Assembly (NCBI RefSeq): GCF_003112675.1
Contig: NZ_BFAY01000011.1
Location: 186,001-250,000 of the forward strand
Reading direction: 5' to 3'
Length of the DNA: 64,000 bases
Origin: Leptospira johnsonii
Lineage (GTDB): Bacteria; Spirochaetota; Leptospiria; Leptospirales; Leptospiraceae
Shown here: positions 47,949 to 57,628 of the stretch, one piece after another
How the letters are laid out: each line of letters starts with the position of its first letter
How positions within the stretch are numbered: position 1 is the first letter of the stretch
Program-made: the position numbers and the translations under genes
Notes under the pieces: generated by a model
Told to the model about the DNA's origin: nothing
The model's database searches: none
What the model saw: the letters and a program-made list of their open reading frames with translations, nothing else

Positions 47949-48575
47949 ATGAAAACATTACATTCAATTTTCATTATTCTCATGGCAACTTTAAGTGTTT
48001 TCTGCGGGCCTAGCACCGGAGGGGACGACGGTCTTGCGATTTTAGCAGCATTGGAAGATGGTGGCGGATGTATCAAGGCCCCCGGTGATACAACAACAAC
48101 AGGTTCCGGGACTTTTACTACCCGAGTTAACGCAACTGCAAGCGGTTGCTGGGTATATATAGACCTAAAGGCAGGCGGAACAGAGACAACCAAGTCCGGT
48201 ACATGGGATCTAAAATTTAAAAGATTCGTAATAGGTACCAATAGCGGGACCAGCGGTTCCGGAAATGCAGGCGCTTGTTTTAATGCGGGCGATACAAATC
48301 TTGCTGCCGTAACCGGCGGAGATTGTACTCCGGAAGTAGATGAACTCATGTCCCAAACCGGAGGTGGAGGATTCGGAACTGCAACTGAAAACGCAAGCCC
48401 TGCTCTCTGGGATTGGTACGATTATAACGGAACCACTCATATTCTAACCGCGAAATCAAGAGGATATTTGATCCAAGGTTCGAACGGAACTTCCTTCTTC
48501 GGATTAGAAGTCACAGACTATTATGACAACGCAAGTACTAGTGGATTCCCTACATTTATCTGGAAGGAACTTTGA
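47949..48575 (+). CDS. HmuY-family heme-binding lipoprotein
   Basis: A 208-residue lipoprotein (LSVFC lipobox, Cys about residue 19) whose mature part matches the HmuY pattern: GCWVYIDLKAGG, then SGTWDLKFKRFVIGTNSG and GTSGSGN, later WDWYDYNGTTHILTAKSRGYLI and a final DYYDNAS...FIWKEL. HmuY proteins capture heme outside the cell and deliver it to a TonB-dependent receptor, which is exactly the next gene. It starts after an AAGGGG and its stop overlaps the receptor start (TGATG). Confidence 0.88.
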   Translation: MKTLHSIFIILMATLSVFCGPSTGGDDGLAILAALEDGGGCIKAPGDTTTTGSGTFTTRVNATASGCWVYIDLKAGGTETTKSGTWDLKFKRFVIGTNSGTSGSGNAGACFNAGDTNLAAVTGGDCTPEVDELMSQTGGGGFGTATENASPALWDWYDYNGTTHILTAKSRGYLIQGSNGTSFFGLEVTDYYDNASTSGFPTFIWKEL

Positions 48576-51067
48576 TGGGGAAGATAAAATCATCTTCTCT
48601 TCCTAGAACACTTTATCTGATCCTTTTTTCAGGTTTATGTTTCCTAGGAGTTCCTATCTTCTCTCAAGGAGAAGTACTTCCTGAAAAAAAGACGGAAGAA
48701 AAAAAAGAAGATCCTGATAAGTCCAAAGCGAATCCGGAAACGGGAAAAGATGTTAGTAATGGGAACAACGATAGAGGCTCCATCATCACCGTTACCGGTA
48801 CTCGTAGAAAAGGTTTTTTAAAAGATTCCACGATCACTACCGAGGTGATCACCAGAAAAGATATAGATGCAATGGGAGCCAGAGATATCTCCCAAACTCT
48901 GGGCAACGTTCCAGGGATAGAAGTTCGTCCGGCTCAAGCGGGAGAAAGAGGATCCACAGTTCGTTTGCAAGGTCTTGCAGGGCAAAACGTTCTTATCTTA
49001 GTAGACGGACAAAGGACCACGGGACGTTTCAGCGGTTCCATAGATTTAACTAGATTTAAAGCGGAAGATATAGAAAGAATTGAGATCGTGAAAGGTGCGT
49101 CATCCGCTCTTTACGGCTCGGATGCGATCGCAGGTGTGATCAATATCATCACCAAGGAACAAAGAGATCCCTACTCCGCAAACTTTAGGACTTTTATGGG
49201 AGGAGGAAATCCTGTCTATTATGGAACAGGAACAGAGTTCCGTAACTACGCATCCGTAGGAGTTCGCAAAGGGATCGTATCCACTAACTTTACTGCAGGT
49301 TGGCATAGAGGAGACGGTTACGATCTAACTCCGGATGCGACCTTAGGTCCTAAGAACGGAAGAGTAGAAAGTCTTTCTTCCAGTTATTCCCCCTTTCCTA
49401 CAGACACTCCTCTTTGGACCAAACTATATATTTATCGCAAAAAACTTCCTTATGAAGGTCCTTTAGAATCCACTTCCGGTAGCGCATTCGAAGACATTAA
49501 CGTTTCTAATAAGACAACTTTCGATATCTCGGAAACATTTAAAATAGGTTTCCAATTCTATTATAGATATCTAAACCAAAATGCGGTAGATGCTGTTCCT
49601 CCAAGAGGAGTTTACGATAGAAGCAATAAAACCCATGACTTCATGGGCGCGGTCAACGCAGATTGGGAAATTACCAAAACATTAAACTTAAACGTAAATA
49701 CAAACTACGCCAGATTTTTCGATACCTACACATACGACCAAAGAAAGTCGGACGCCCAGGATAAAAGGGAAAAGTTAGATAACGCAGTCACAGAATTGCG
49801 GACCCGTTTAGATCACAAGATCTCAGAAGGACATGTAATCTCATATGGTGCGGAAACTTTAATAGACCAATTTTCTTCCGCAAGGATCGCTCCGGATTGT
49901 AAGAGAAATTTTCCTTATGTTTGTGCGAGTGATATTCTCGGGGGAACAGACCCGTACCAGACCCAAAATGGATATGCCCAAAGACAAAGAAATGCGTTTT
50001 ATGTGCAAGATGAATGGAGAGTATCCAGCGCTCCTAGGATCCAGATCGTGCCCGGAATTCGCTCCGACCACGACTCCATTTACGGAGGACAGATCCTTCC
50101 TAAATTAGCGGTTCGCTACGATGTGACCGATAAATTCCGCATCAGGGCAGCCAATGGCCTGGGATATAGAGCTCCCAGCTTCCAGGATCTATATTATAAT
50201 TTTATAAACCCAGGTGTGGGCTATAGAGTAGCAGGAAATCCTGACCTAAAGCCTGAACTTTCTCGCAGTTATAACTTAGGCGGAGAATGGGAACCGAATA
50301 AGGTATTCTGGTTTAGCTTTAACTTCTTCTATAATAATATCGATAATTTGATCGGATTCAGGACTAACCCGACTAGGGATGCATCCGGATTACAGATCTT
50401 TAATACATCCAATTACCAAAAGGCTCTTACAAAAGGATTCGAATCTTCCGTTACTCTTAGGGTTCATCAGAATATTTCCTTGGGCGGCGGTTATACATAT
50501 ACGGATACAAGAGACGAATTGACCAATCTTCCTTTAGAAGGAAGAGGATATCATAGATGGAATGCCAATATACGAATAGATCACCAACCTAGCGGATTCA
50601 GTTTCTCTTTATTCGCGGTGATCTTCGGAAAACAGCCTTATTATTGTCAAAAAAATCCGCTTTGGTGCGATCCTCAATTGCCTACGGAGCTCTCCGCACT
50701 TAGCGCTCAGCTTACTACACAAGCAACGAATACGATCAATGCATTATTCGGAAGTATTCCAGGCGGCATCCAAGAATATTGTACGGAAAGAAACTTATCT
50801 TACTGTACTACAGGACCCACGTACGGTGTAAGAATGGTGAACCCTCATACCAATTTGAATATCAGAGTTTCTCAGAAAATATTAGGAACTTTTGAAATAT
50901 TCGCAGGTGTCGACAACCTTCTAGACACATTCGATCTTACTTATAATCCGCAAAAACCTAGATTCTATTATGTGGGGATAGATGGAAGGTTCAGCGCGGG
51001 CGCGGCTCCTGCGGATTATTCCGCGGCGCCGATACCTTCTTCTTCGCCTGTACCGGGAGTCCGGTAA
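48575..51067 (+). CDS. TonB-dependent outer-membrane receptor (heme type)
   Basis: An 830-residue outer-membrane receptor. A signal peptide (to about residue 30) leads to a charged, Lys/Glu-rich spacer, a TonB-box-like ITVTG at about 70-75, the plug (about 80-195, with LQGLAGQNVLILVDGQR and GSDAIAGVINIIT), then a 22-strand barrel. Late in the barrel YRAPSFQDLY and GNPDLKPE correspond to the FRAP/NPDL motifs of heme receptors, but no histidine stands between them, unlike the classical pattern. I start at the ATG at 48575, overlapping the HmuY-type stop by one base. Confidence 0.92.
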   Translation: MGKIKSSSLPRTLYLILFSGLCFLGVPIFSQGEVLPEKKTEEKKEDPDKSKANPETGKDVSNGNNDRGSIITVTGTRRKGFLKDSTITTEVITRKDIDAMGARDISQTLGNVPGIEVRPAQAGERGSTVRLQGLAGQNVLILVDGQRTTGRFSGSIDLTRFKAEDIERIEIVKGASSALYGSDAIAGVINIITKEQRDPYSANFRTFMGGGNPVYYGTGTEFRNYASVGVRKGIVSTNFTAGWHRGDGYDLTPDATLGPKNGRVESLSSSYSPFPTDTPLWTKLYIYRKKLPYEGPLESTSGSAFEDINVSNKTTFDISETFKIGFQFYYRYLNQNAVDAVPPRGVYDRSNKTHDFMGAVNADWEITKTLNLNVNTNYARFFDTYTYDQRKSDAQDKREKLDNAVTELRTRLDHKISEGHVISYGAETLIDQFSSARIAPDCKRNFPYVCASDILGGTDPYQTQNGYAQRQRNAFYVQDEWRVSSAPRIQIVPGIRSDHDSIYGGQILPKLAVRYDVTDKFRIRAANGLGYRAPSFQDLYYNFINPGVGYRVAGNPDLKPELSRSYNLGGEWEPNKVFWFSFNFFYNNIDNLIGFRTNPTRDASGLQIFNTSNYQKALTKGFESSVTLRVHQNISLGGGYTYTDTRDELTNLPLEGRGYHRWNANIRIDHQPSGFSFSLFAVIFGKQPYYCQKNPLWCDPQLPTELSALSAQLTTQATNTINALFGSIPGGIQEYCTERNLSYCTTGPTYGVRMVNPHTNLNIRVSQKILGTFEIFAGVDNLLDTFDLTYNPQKPRFYYVGIDGRFSAGAAPADYSAAPIPSSSPVPGVR

Positions 51068-51094
51068 AAACATTCTAAAATTGGGAGAACCAAT

Positions 51095-51949
51095 ATGAAA
51101 AAACTCTTAACCTTGGCTTTGTTCGTCTGTTTACCTGCATCTATCTTTGCAGAGGCAAAGGATCTTAGGATCGTAACATTGAACGGAACCGTTTCCGAGA
51201 TCGTTTTTGCATTAGGAAAAGGTAAACTAGTAGTGGGCAATGACACTTCTTCCCTTTATCCTCCGGAAGCATTAGCACTTCCTAAAGTAGGCTACCAAAG
51301 AGCGCTTTCCGCAGAAGGGATTCTTTCCTTAAAGCCGAATTTGATCCTTGGATTAGAGTATGCAGGTCCTCCCGAAGTAATAGAACAACTCAAATCTGCA
51401 GGTTTAAAAGTGATTATCTATCCTGGATTGCCAGGAGTAGAACCTGCGTTAAATAATATTCTTGCGATCGGAAAAGAGATCGGTGCGGAAAAAGAAGCAC
51501 TAAAGATCGTGCAAGACATCCGCAAAAAACATTCCAAAATTGCGGAGAAGGTTTCCAAATTAAAATCCAAACCTAAAGTCCTATTCGTATATCATAGGGG
51601 AACAAGCCTTGCACAAGTTTCAGGAACGGAAACTCCTGCAGACGAAATGATCCGACTCGGCGGAGGGATCAATGCAGTGGATGGATTCAAAGGTTTTAAG
51701 CCGATCACTCCTGAGGCAGTGATAGCAGCACAACCGGATATTATCTTAATTCCAAGCAGAGGTTTAGAAAGCCTTGGCGGAAAAGACGGAGTATTCTCTC
51801 TTCCGGGAGTAAAAGATACTCCTGCAGGAAAAAAATCCAGAGTAGTTGCGATAGACGATCTAATCCTTTTAGGCTTCGGTCCGAGACTTGGTCAAGGGAT
51901 CGAGGAATTATTCGAGTCATTCCATCTTAAAACGCCTGGGAAAAAATGA
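51095..51949 (+). CDS. hmuT: Periplasmic heme-binding protein of the ABC importer
   Basis: A 284-residue substrate-binding protein with a cleavable Sec signal (MKKLLTLALFVCLPASIFAEAK), so soluble in the periplasm. The body follows the HmuT/ShuT class III fold: RIVTLNGTVSEIVFALG, a central helix (about 130-160) and LIPSRGLESLGG in the C-terminal lobe. It would take heme from the receptor to the permease. GGGAGAA precedes the start by six bases. Its stop overlaps the permease gene by four bases. Confidence 0.93.
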   Translation: MKKLLTLALFVCLPASIFAEAKDLRIVTLNGTVSEIVFALGKGKLVVGNDTSSLYPPEALALPKVGYQRALSAEGILSLKPNLILGLEYAGPPEVIEQLKSAGLKVIIYPGLPGVEPALNNILAIGKEIGAEKEALKIVQDIRKKHSKIAEKVSKLKSKPKVLFVYHRGTSLAQVSGTETPADEMIRLGGGINAVDGFKGFKPITPEAVIAAQPDIILIPSRGLESLGGKDGVFSLPGVKDTPAGKKSRVVAIDDLILLGFGPRLGQGIEELFESFHLKTPGKK

Positions 51950-53076
51950 TTATATCCTCTCCGGAAACTTCTTCCCCTGAAATGAAAAGTATAGGGGTAG
52001 AAAAGAAAAAGATAACAGGACGAAAAGTCCCACCTATTCTCGTATACACGTTGTTAGCCGTTGGACTTTTCGGGATCGGGATACTTTCTCTTAAATTCGG
52101 ATCCATACAACTTTCTACCGAAGAGATCCTGAAAGTATTGATCTTAAGACAGGATTCCCTATCTGAATTAGAGATCCCGCATTCCGTTCTAGTTTGGAAT
52201 TTGAGAATGCCAAGACTCGTACTATCTATGTTAGTCGGAGCTTGTCTTGCGTCTGCAGGAGTTTGTATACAAGGACTATTTCGAAATCCATTGGTAGAAC
52301 CTGGATTTATAGGAGTAAGCCCAGGGGCAGCATTAGCAGCTTCTACCTGGATCGTATTCTCCGAAAAAATACTTACATTCTTCCCCGCAGAACTGAAAGG
52401 AAAAGAAAGTTTTCTATTGCAGTTATGCGCCTTTGGAGGAGCGCTTTCTGTTTCCTTCTTCTTACATGTGGTTTCCAAAAGAGAAGGTGGAGGATTTTCC
52501 TTAGTTCTGGTGCTTGCAGGGATCGCGGTAAACGCGACCGTAGTTTCTCTTTTAGGATTTTTATCCTATCTCGCAGACGATGCGCAACTTAGAAATCTTA
52601 CTTTCTGGAGTTTGGGAAGTATGGCAATCGCAAGCTGGCATAAAATTTATCTACTCGGTTCCGTTCTTCTAATCGTTACCTTCTTCTTTCCAGTACTTGC
52701 CAGAGGTTTGGACGCTTTAGCATTAGGTGAGGCAGAAGCTTTTCATACAGGCTTCAAGGTAAGAAGGATCCGAAATCTTACCATTGTTCTAGCAAGTCTA
52801 TTAGTAGGAGTTAGCATTTCCATCTGTGGAAATATCGCATTCGTAGGTTTGATCGTTCCTCATATTCTGAGAATGGTTTTAGGACCGGGCCATAAAACGT
52901 TATTACCTGCTTCCTTATTCGGAGGAGCGCTTCTTCTCTCTATAGCGGACTTGGCTGCACGCACTGTCGCCTTCCCATCTGAACTTCCGATCGGAATCAT
53001 TGCCGCAGGAATAGGTGGTCCATTCTTTCTGTCCTTAATCCTACAAGCAAAACGTAGAGAAGGTGAATTTAGATGA
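51946..53076 (+). CDS. hmuU: Heme ABC transporter permease
   Basis: A 376-residue FecCD-family permease with about ten helices after a polar N-terminus of some 30 residues. WNLRMPRLVLSMLVGACLASAGVCIQGLFRNPL is split over its signature (PRxxxxxxxGxxLxxxGxxxQ-type), and IAFVGLIVPHILR is the loop that contacts the ATPase. It works as a homodimer with HmuV in the inner membrane. ATGA overlaps on both sides show translational coupling with HmuT and HmuV. Confidence 0.93.
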   Translation: MIISSPETSSPEMKSIGVEKKKITGRKVPPILVYTLLAVGLFGIGILSLKFGSIQLSTEEILKVLILRQDSLSELEIPHSVLVWNLRMPRLVLSMLVGACLASAGVCIQGLFRNPLVEPGFIGVSPGAALAASTWIVFSEKILTFFPAELKGKESFLLQLCAFGGALSVSFFLHVVSKREGGGFSLVLVLAGIAVNATVVSLLGFLSYLADDAQLRNLTFWSLGSMAIASWHKIYLLGSVLLIVTFFFPVLARGLDALALGEAEAFHTGFKVRRIRNLTIVLASLLVGVSISICGNIAFVGLIVPHILRMVLGPGHKTLLPASLFGGALLLSIADLAARTVAFPSELPIGIIAAGIGGPFFLSLILQAKRREGEFR

Positions 53077-53930
53077 GCCTAGTATTATCAGACGTTTCCT
53101 TATCCAGAGGGGGAAGATTCTTATTGTCAGGGGTCAATATAAGTTTGTATCCGGGAGAACTTTTGATCGTGCTTGGTCCAAACGGAGCGGGAAAATCCAC
53201 CTTATTAAAATTATTCTCCGGAGAAATGTCCCCGGATAAAGGATTCGTGCTTTTGGATGGGATTCCTTTGTCGGAGTACGATTCGGAAGACCTGGCGCTT
53301 CGCAGAAGTGTTCTCTCCCAAGAATCAGAGATCCATTTCCCGTTTATCGCGGATGAGATCGTTCGTATGGGAAGATCATGCTCTAAATTAAGAGTTCCTA
53401 AACCATTAGAGGACCAGATCACCGAAGATGCGTTTCATGCGGTACATCTAGGGGAACGAGAAAGATTCCAAACTTATAATAAACTTTCGGGTGGAGAAAA
53501 ACAAAGGACCCAAATGGCAAGGGTTTTGGTACAGGACAAGGAACCAACCCAAAGAGAAAGTTACGTTCTTTTGGACGAACCGGGAGCTTCTCTAGATCCG
53601 AATAGAATACATTCTCTATTAGAAAAAGCAAAACAACTCAGTAAAGAAGGAAGAGGCGTTCTCTGTATCCTTCACGATTTGAATCTAGCTTTGAGATATG
53701 CCGATCGGATTGCAGTATTAAAAGAAGGTAAGATACTAGCGGACGGAGTTCCGGAGAATATACTGGATGAGGATTTTGTCTTAGAACATTTCAGATTGAG
53801 AACTAAAAAGGTCCCGTTTCCGGAAGGAGGGCATTATCTCATCCCTCTCGGCCCCGCAGAACAACACACAAAAAAAGAACCGCCATATACATTAGATGCT
53901 AAAGGAGTAAAAGAAAATGTCCATCGCTGA
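53073..53930 (+). CDS. hmuV: Heme ABC transporter ATP-binding protein
   Basis: A 285-residue ABC ATPase: Walker A GPNGAGKST (about residues 36-44), Q-loop near SQESE, signature LSGGEKQR (about 138-145), Walker B VLLDEPGASLD (about 164-174) and the switch histidine in ILHDLNLALRYAD. It drives heme import through HmuU. Its C-terminal tail runs about 40 residues past the core domain. The last 14 bases overlap the start of the HemS-type gene. Confidence 0.95.
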   Translation: MSLVLSDVSLSRGGRFLLSGVNISLYPGELLIVLGPNGAGKSTLLKLFSGEMSPDKGFVLLDGIPLSEYDSEDLALRRSVLSQESEIHFPFIADEIVRMGRSCSKLRVPKPLEDQITEDAFHAVHLGERERFQTYNKLSGGEKQRTQMARVLVQDKEPTQRESYVLLDEPGASLDPNRIHSLLEKAKQLSKEGRGVLCILHDLNLALRYADRIAVLKEGKILADGVPENILDEDFVLEHFRLRTKKVPFPEGGHYLIPLGPAEQHTKKEPPYTLDAKGVKENVHR

Positions 53931-55002
53931 ATCGTTAGAAATCGAGAATATCATCAAAGATTGGAAACAGATCAAAGAAACACAACCTCGTCTTAGAATG
54001 AGAGAGATCGCTTCCCAACTAAAAACTTCGGAAGGTGGACTATTAGCTGCCTCCGAGATCTCAAAAACGGAAGGATTCCCTCAAGTTTCTTCCCTCCAAA
54101 CCAGCTGGGGTGAATTGTTCGCAAAATTCGGAGAATTGGGACATGTAATGGTCCTCACTCGAAACGAAGCCTGCGTACATGAAAGAAAAGGAATATTCGA
54201 AAAAGTAAGTTCCGGCCCGGGACATATCCTAGTCGTTGGAGCGGATATTGATCTCAGACTTTTCCCAGGAATTTGGAAATACGGATTTTCTGTAGAAGAA
54301 CCTAAACAAGATTCCATCCAAAGATCCTTTCAGTTCTTCAATGAAAATGGAGAGGCTATGTTCAAACTTTTCCTTACTGATAAATCGAATGTGTCCGCTT
54401 GGGAAAAACTAAGATCGGAATTCAAAAACGAATCTCCAGACTTCTCCTCCTTATTCTCTTCTGAAAACAAAAAGGAAACCGCTGTAGCGGAGAAAAAAGA
54501 ACTTAAGCCGGAAACCAAGGCTGAATTCTTAAACGACTGGGCAAAATTAGAAGACACTCACGAGTTTTTCTCTCTATTAAAAAAACATGGTGTTTCCAGG
54601 ATCCAATCCATGGAGATCGCCAGCGGAAAATTCACTAAAACCGTCGAGCCCAAAGCAGTATTAAGAATGTTAGAAATGGCTTCCTTAGACAGGACACCGA
54701 TCATGGTTTTCGTGGGAAACCCAGGTTCCATCCAGATCCATACGGGAGAAGTCACCAATATTAAGGTTTTGGAATCTTGGTGGAATGTACTTGATCCTGA
54801 ATTCAATCTACACTTAAGATCCGACCTGATCTCCAAAGTGTATATAGTGGATAAACCTTCTAAAGACGGAATGATCCACTCCATGGAAGTATACGATGAG
54901 AACGGAGAATTGATCGTTCAGTTTTTCGGGAAAAGAAAACCGGGACAGCCGGAAAGAACCGATTGGGTCGGCCTATTAGATAAGGTGTCAGTGCTCGCCT
55001 AA
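53917..55002 (+). CDS. hmuS: HemS/HmuS-family heme-handling protein
   Basis: A 361-residue cytosolic protein with the duplicated HemS fold: two related halves (about 10-165 and 190-355), each ending in a sheet with a KVYIVDKP or ISKTEGFP-like strand and each containing a helix able to contact heme. Family members bind incoming heme and either pass it on or degrade it. AGGAG lies about nine bases upstream of the ATG inside hmuV. It ends the operon directly before a strong terminator. Confidence 0.92.
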   Translation: MSIAESLEIENIIKDWKQIKETQPRLRMREIASQLKTSEGGLLAASEISKTEGFPQVSSLQTSWGELFAKFGELGHVMVLTRNEACVHERKGIFEKVSSGPGHILVVGADIDLRLFPGIWKYGFSVEEPKQDSIQRSFQFFNENGEAMFKLFLTDKSNVSAWEKLRSEFKNESPDFSSLFSSENKKETAVAEKKELKPETKAEFLNDWAKLEDTHEFFSLLKKHGVSRIQSMEIASGKFTKTVEPKAVLRMLEMASLDRTPIMVFVGNPGSIQIHTGEVTNIKVLESWWNVLDPEFNLHLRSDLISKVYIVDKPSKDGMIHSMEVYDENGELIVQFFGKRKPGQPERTDWVGLLDKVSVLA

Positions 55003-55014
55003 GAATACAAGGAT

Positions 55015-55056
55015 CGTTAGCTCTTTTACAATAAGTCCAAAGAGCTAACGAAGTTT
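55015..55056. terminator. Strong bidirectional terminator closing the heme operon
   Basis: CGTTAGCTCTTT (55015-55026) and AAAGAGCTAACG (55039-55050) form a perfect 12-base stem with a 12-base loop, followed by AAGTTTT. It lies between hmuS and the convergent DoxX gene and can serve both. Confidence 0.9.
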
Positions 55057-55059
55057 TCC

Positions 55060-55488
55060 TTAAACACTCTTATGTGTTTCTATATAAAAATCAGCCGAGA
55101 TACGACCGGATCCATAGAGAGAAAAGTGTAAAAGTAAAAGTAGGATCATGGACGCGTAAGGCAGATTTGATCCGGGAGATACGAAACCTTCTCTTGCATG
55201 GATGAACAAAACGGCCCCGACTAGCACGGGCAATTGTAAAATTGCGGAGAATCTAGTCAGAAGTCCTACCATCAGCAGCACACCACCACAAATGTGAGCG
55301 ATCACTATATAATGAGCGAGTAATGTAGAAGCATAAGGAGCGTTATTTAGTTCCATGAGTCGGATGAGCGCATCCGTATCTGCAAGGAATGCTAATCCCT
55401 TATACACAAGAACACCGCCTAAATATACGCGGACCATATCGATCCACCAATCCCGATGAGTCTCTAACCAATCATGCCATCTTTCCAT
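55060..55488 (-). CDS. DoxX family membrane protein
   Basis: A 142-residue membrane protein with four helices, of the DoxX family. The ATG at 55488 has GGAGGT five bases upstream; the frame is open a further 30 codons upstream, but that stretch is basic and unlike the family, so it is left out. A membrane-embedded redox or quinone-related role is suggested for DoxX proteins, and the sequence does not say which. It converges on hmuS. Confidence 0.85.
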   Translation of the reverse strand: MERWHDWLETHRDWWIDMVRVYLGGVLVYKGLAFLADTDALIRLMELNNAPYASTLLAHYIVIAHICGGVLLMVGLLTRFSAILQLPVLVGAVLFIHAREGFVSPGSNLPYASMILLLLLHFSLYGSGRISADFYIETHKSV

Positions 55489-55632
55489 ACGGACCTCCGT
55501 CCTGCGATGGAACATTCTATCTTTCTTTTTTTGAAAATCAAGACCTCTTGTAAAAAAGAGATCTTGTATATCGAACAATCGTTTATTAATATATAGATAA
55601 ACTCATCCAAAAGGATTATCGTTCAGTAAGGA

Positions 55633-56205
55633 TCATTTGCAGAGTAACTTTCTACTCTCTAATCTGCATCGAGTAGTTCTGCCGGCTTTCGTATATTTAC
55701 CGTTCCCGTTACCTTCTGCTGTAAACGATCCGGTAAAAACGGAACCGTCCCGAAACACATAACGTCCAGAACCTATTTTTTTATCTTCGGACCAATTGCC
55801 CTCGTATCTATCTCCATCCGAATACGCCAAAGTCCCCCAACCTTCTCTCATCTCTCCCACAAATCTGCCGGAGTAAACGTCTTTGGTATCGTAAACATAG
55901 ACACCTTCTCCGTTCTTACAATTTCCTTTTTTACATCCGGGAGAACCGCTTGCAAAAGATCTAAGACTGACTCCGGGACTTGGCTCCGGTTTTCTTTCGA
56001 TAGGTTTGCCGTCCGCATCCTCGTCGAAATATTCTCTGGAAGAAATATCTGAGTCCTGGTCCCTATCGTCCGCTTTCTTTTTAGGTTTTAATCTTTCGAT
56101 CTCAGGGTTGGACTTTGGCTTTGGTTTGGAACAATCGGAAAAGAAGAAGGAGCTGGAAAATAAGAATACGAACAAGGAAATCGAGGTGAAAATTCTTTTG
56201 ATCAT
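55633..56205 (-). CDS. MORN-repeat lipoprotein
   Basis: A 190-residue protein. The N-terminus is a lipoprotein signal (FFFSDC, Cys about residue 25). A charged, disordered stretch of about 60 residues, rich in Lys, Asp, Glu and Pro, follows. The C-terminal part holds three or four MORN repeats: VYSGRFVGEMREGWGTLAY, RYEGNWSEDKKIGSGRYVF and FTGSFTAEGNGNGKY. MORN repeats form beta-hairpins that bind lipids or proteins. It is probably an envelope protein facing outward. Its promoter region contains a TTGACA at about 56250. Confidence 0.8.
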   Translation of the reverse strand: MIKRIFTSISLFVFLFSSSFFFSDCSKPKPKSNPEIERLKPKKKADDRDQDSDISSREYFDEDADGKPIERKPEPSPGVSLRSFASGSPGCKKGNCKNGEGVYVYDTKDVYSGRFVGEMREGWGTLAYSDGDRYEGNWSEDKKIGSGRYVFRDGSVFTGSFTAEGNGNGKYTKAGRTTRCRLESRKLLCK

Positions 56206-56261
56206 TCTGGATCCCGGATTTCCTACAGAGAGCCCGGGAAGATCAGAATGTCAATAAAGTT

Positions 56262-57497
56262 CTAAGACTGTTTTTCCAAAACAAGCAGAGTGATCTCAGA
56301 AGGAGCTCCAATTCTTAATGGAGGTCCCCAGTAACCGGTTCCCCTACTTACGTAAAGTTGGGTATCTTCCCATTTACTCAAACCCGCCACAAACTTTTGG
56401 AACAGATGGATAAACACATTTCCTGGAAAATACTGCCCTCCATGAGTGTGACCGGAAAGTTGAAGATCGTAACCTACCTTAGCCGCCTCAAAAATGGAAT
56501 TCGGTTGGTGAGCAAGTAACACCTTGTAATGGGCCCCTTCCGTTCCGAGAGAAGCCTGTTTAGGATCTGTTCTATGACCTGGAATAATCGTATGTGCCTT
56601 ATAATCAGTTACACCTGCGACAGCTATCTTTGCGCCATTATGATCTATTAGTTTATTCTGATTTAATAATACATTTATTCCAAGATCTTCTAATTCTCGG
56701 ATCCAAGCGATTACACCAGAATAATACTCATGGTTTCCTGTTACAAAGAATGTACCATACTTAGATTCCAGATCTTTCAGCGAAGAAACATGATGTTTCA
56801 ACATATTTACGGTGCCATCGACCAGGTCCCCGGTAATTGCAATCAGATCCGGCTTTAAAGAATTTGTTTTGGAGACCACACCTTCTAAAAACTTCCCCTT
56901 AATCGTTGGCCCGATATGGATGTCGGAAAGTTGTGCGATCTTAAAGCCGTGCAGACCGTCAGGAAGATCCTTTACCTTGATTCTCACATGTTTGACCGTA
57001 GGAGTTTTTTTAGCTTGGTAAAATCCGAAAGCGGTTAACCCACCTGCGATCCCTAAAAGTGTAAAGGAAGAGATCCTGGCTAAAAAGTCCCCTCTTCCGA
57101 ATTTTTCCGCCCCCATTAACGTTTCGATTTCGGCTGATGCGACAGAAATACTTTTGGATTGTAGAAGGTCCGAAAGATAAATAACTCCTCTCCAAGCCAA
57201 GTTTCCCAGATCTTTAAAAACTACGAAGGAAACGAGAATGGTCGCAAATCCCAAAGTAGTAAAAGCGGAATAGGCCCAGAACTTTTGCCATTGGGTTTCT
57301 CTAAAAAATAAACTTAAAAGATATGCGCTAGGGGTGAGAAGGACCAGGAAAACTACTCCGATCCATAAAGAAACCTTCTGAAAAGTTCCGAGTTCAAAAG
57401 GTGCGATCAAACGACTCGTCGCGTAAGAATAACCTATCAAAAGAATAACGGTAAAAACACTAAGAAAAATCAATAACCTTTGCAAATCGAACTCCAT
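56262..57497 (-). CDS. Membrane-anchored metallophosphoesterase
   Basis: A 411-residue protein. Four hydrophobic segments in the first 165 residues are followed by a calcineurin-like phosphoesterase domain with all five metal motifs: QLSDIHIGPT (about residue 189), TGDLVDG, TGNHEYYSG, LAHQPNS and LSGHTHGGQ. This class resembles YaeI/LpxH-related enzymes acting on phospholipid or nucleotide-lipid headgroups. The substrate is unknown. The ATG at 57497 is preceded by a GTG codon and is preferred. Confidence 0.88.
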   Translation of the reverse strand: MEFDLQRLLIFLSVFTVILLIGYSYATSRLIAPFELGTFQKVSLWIGVVFLVLLTPSAYLLSLFFRETQWQKFWAYSAFTTLGFATILVSFVVFKDLGNLAWRGVIYLSDLLQSKSISVASAEIETLMGAEKFGRGDFLARISSFTLLGIAGGLTAFGFYQAKKTPTVKHVRIKVKDLPDGLHGFKIAQLSDIHIGPTIKGKFLEGVVSKTNSLKPDLIAITGDLVDGTVNMLKHHVSSLKDLESKYGTFFVTGNHEYYSGVIAWIRELEDLGINVLLNQNKLIDHNGAKIAVAGVTDYKAHTIIPGHRTDPKQASLGTEGAHYKVLLAHQPNSIFEAAKVGYDLQLSGHTHGGQYFPGNVFIHLFQKFVAGLSKWEDTQLYVSRGTGYWGPPLRIGAPSEITLLVLEKQS

Positions 57498-57628
57498 CAC
57501 CGGATACTTATATCCGACCGAAAAAAAGGGCGAGAGTTCCTCTAAAAACAGCCTTTCTCACATTTTGTTTCGACAGAAACGACAATCCGTTGACTTACTC
57601 GCCGATCCATGAGAGTCTTGCCCCATCT

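Noticed and set aside
55489..55578. A 30-codon N-terminal extension of the DoxX gene
   Set aside because: It is basic and unlike the family, while the ATG at 55488 has a strong ribosome binding site.
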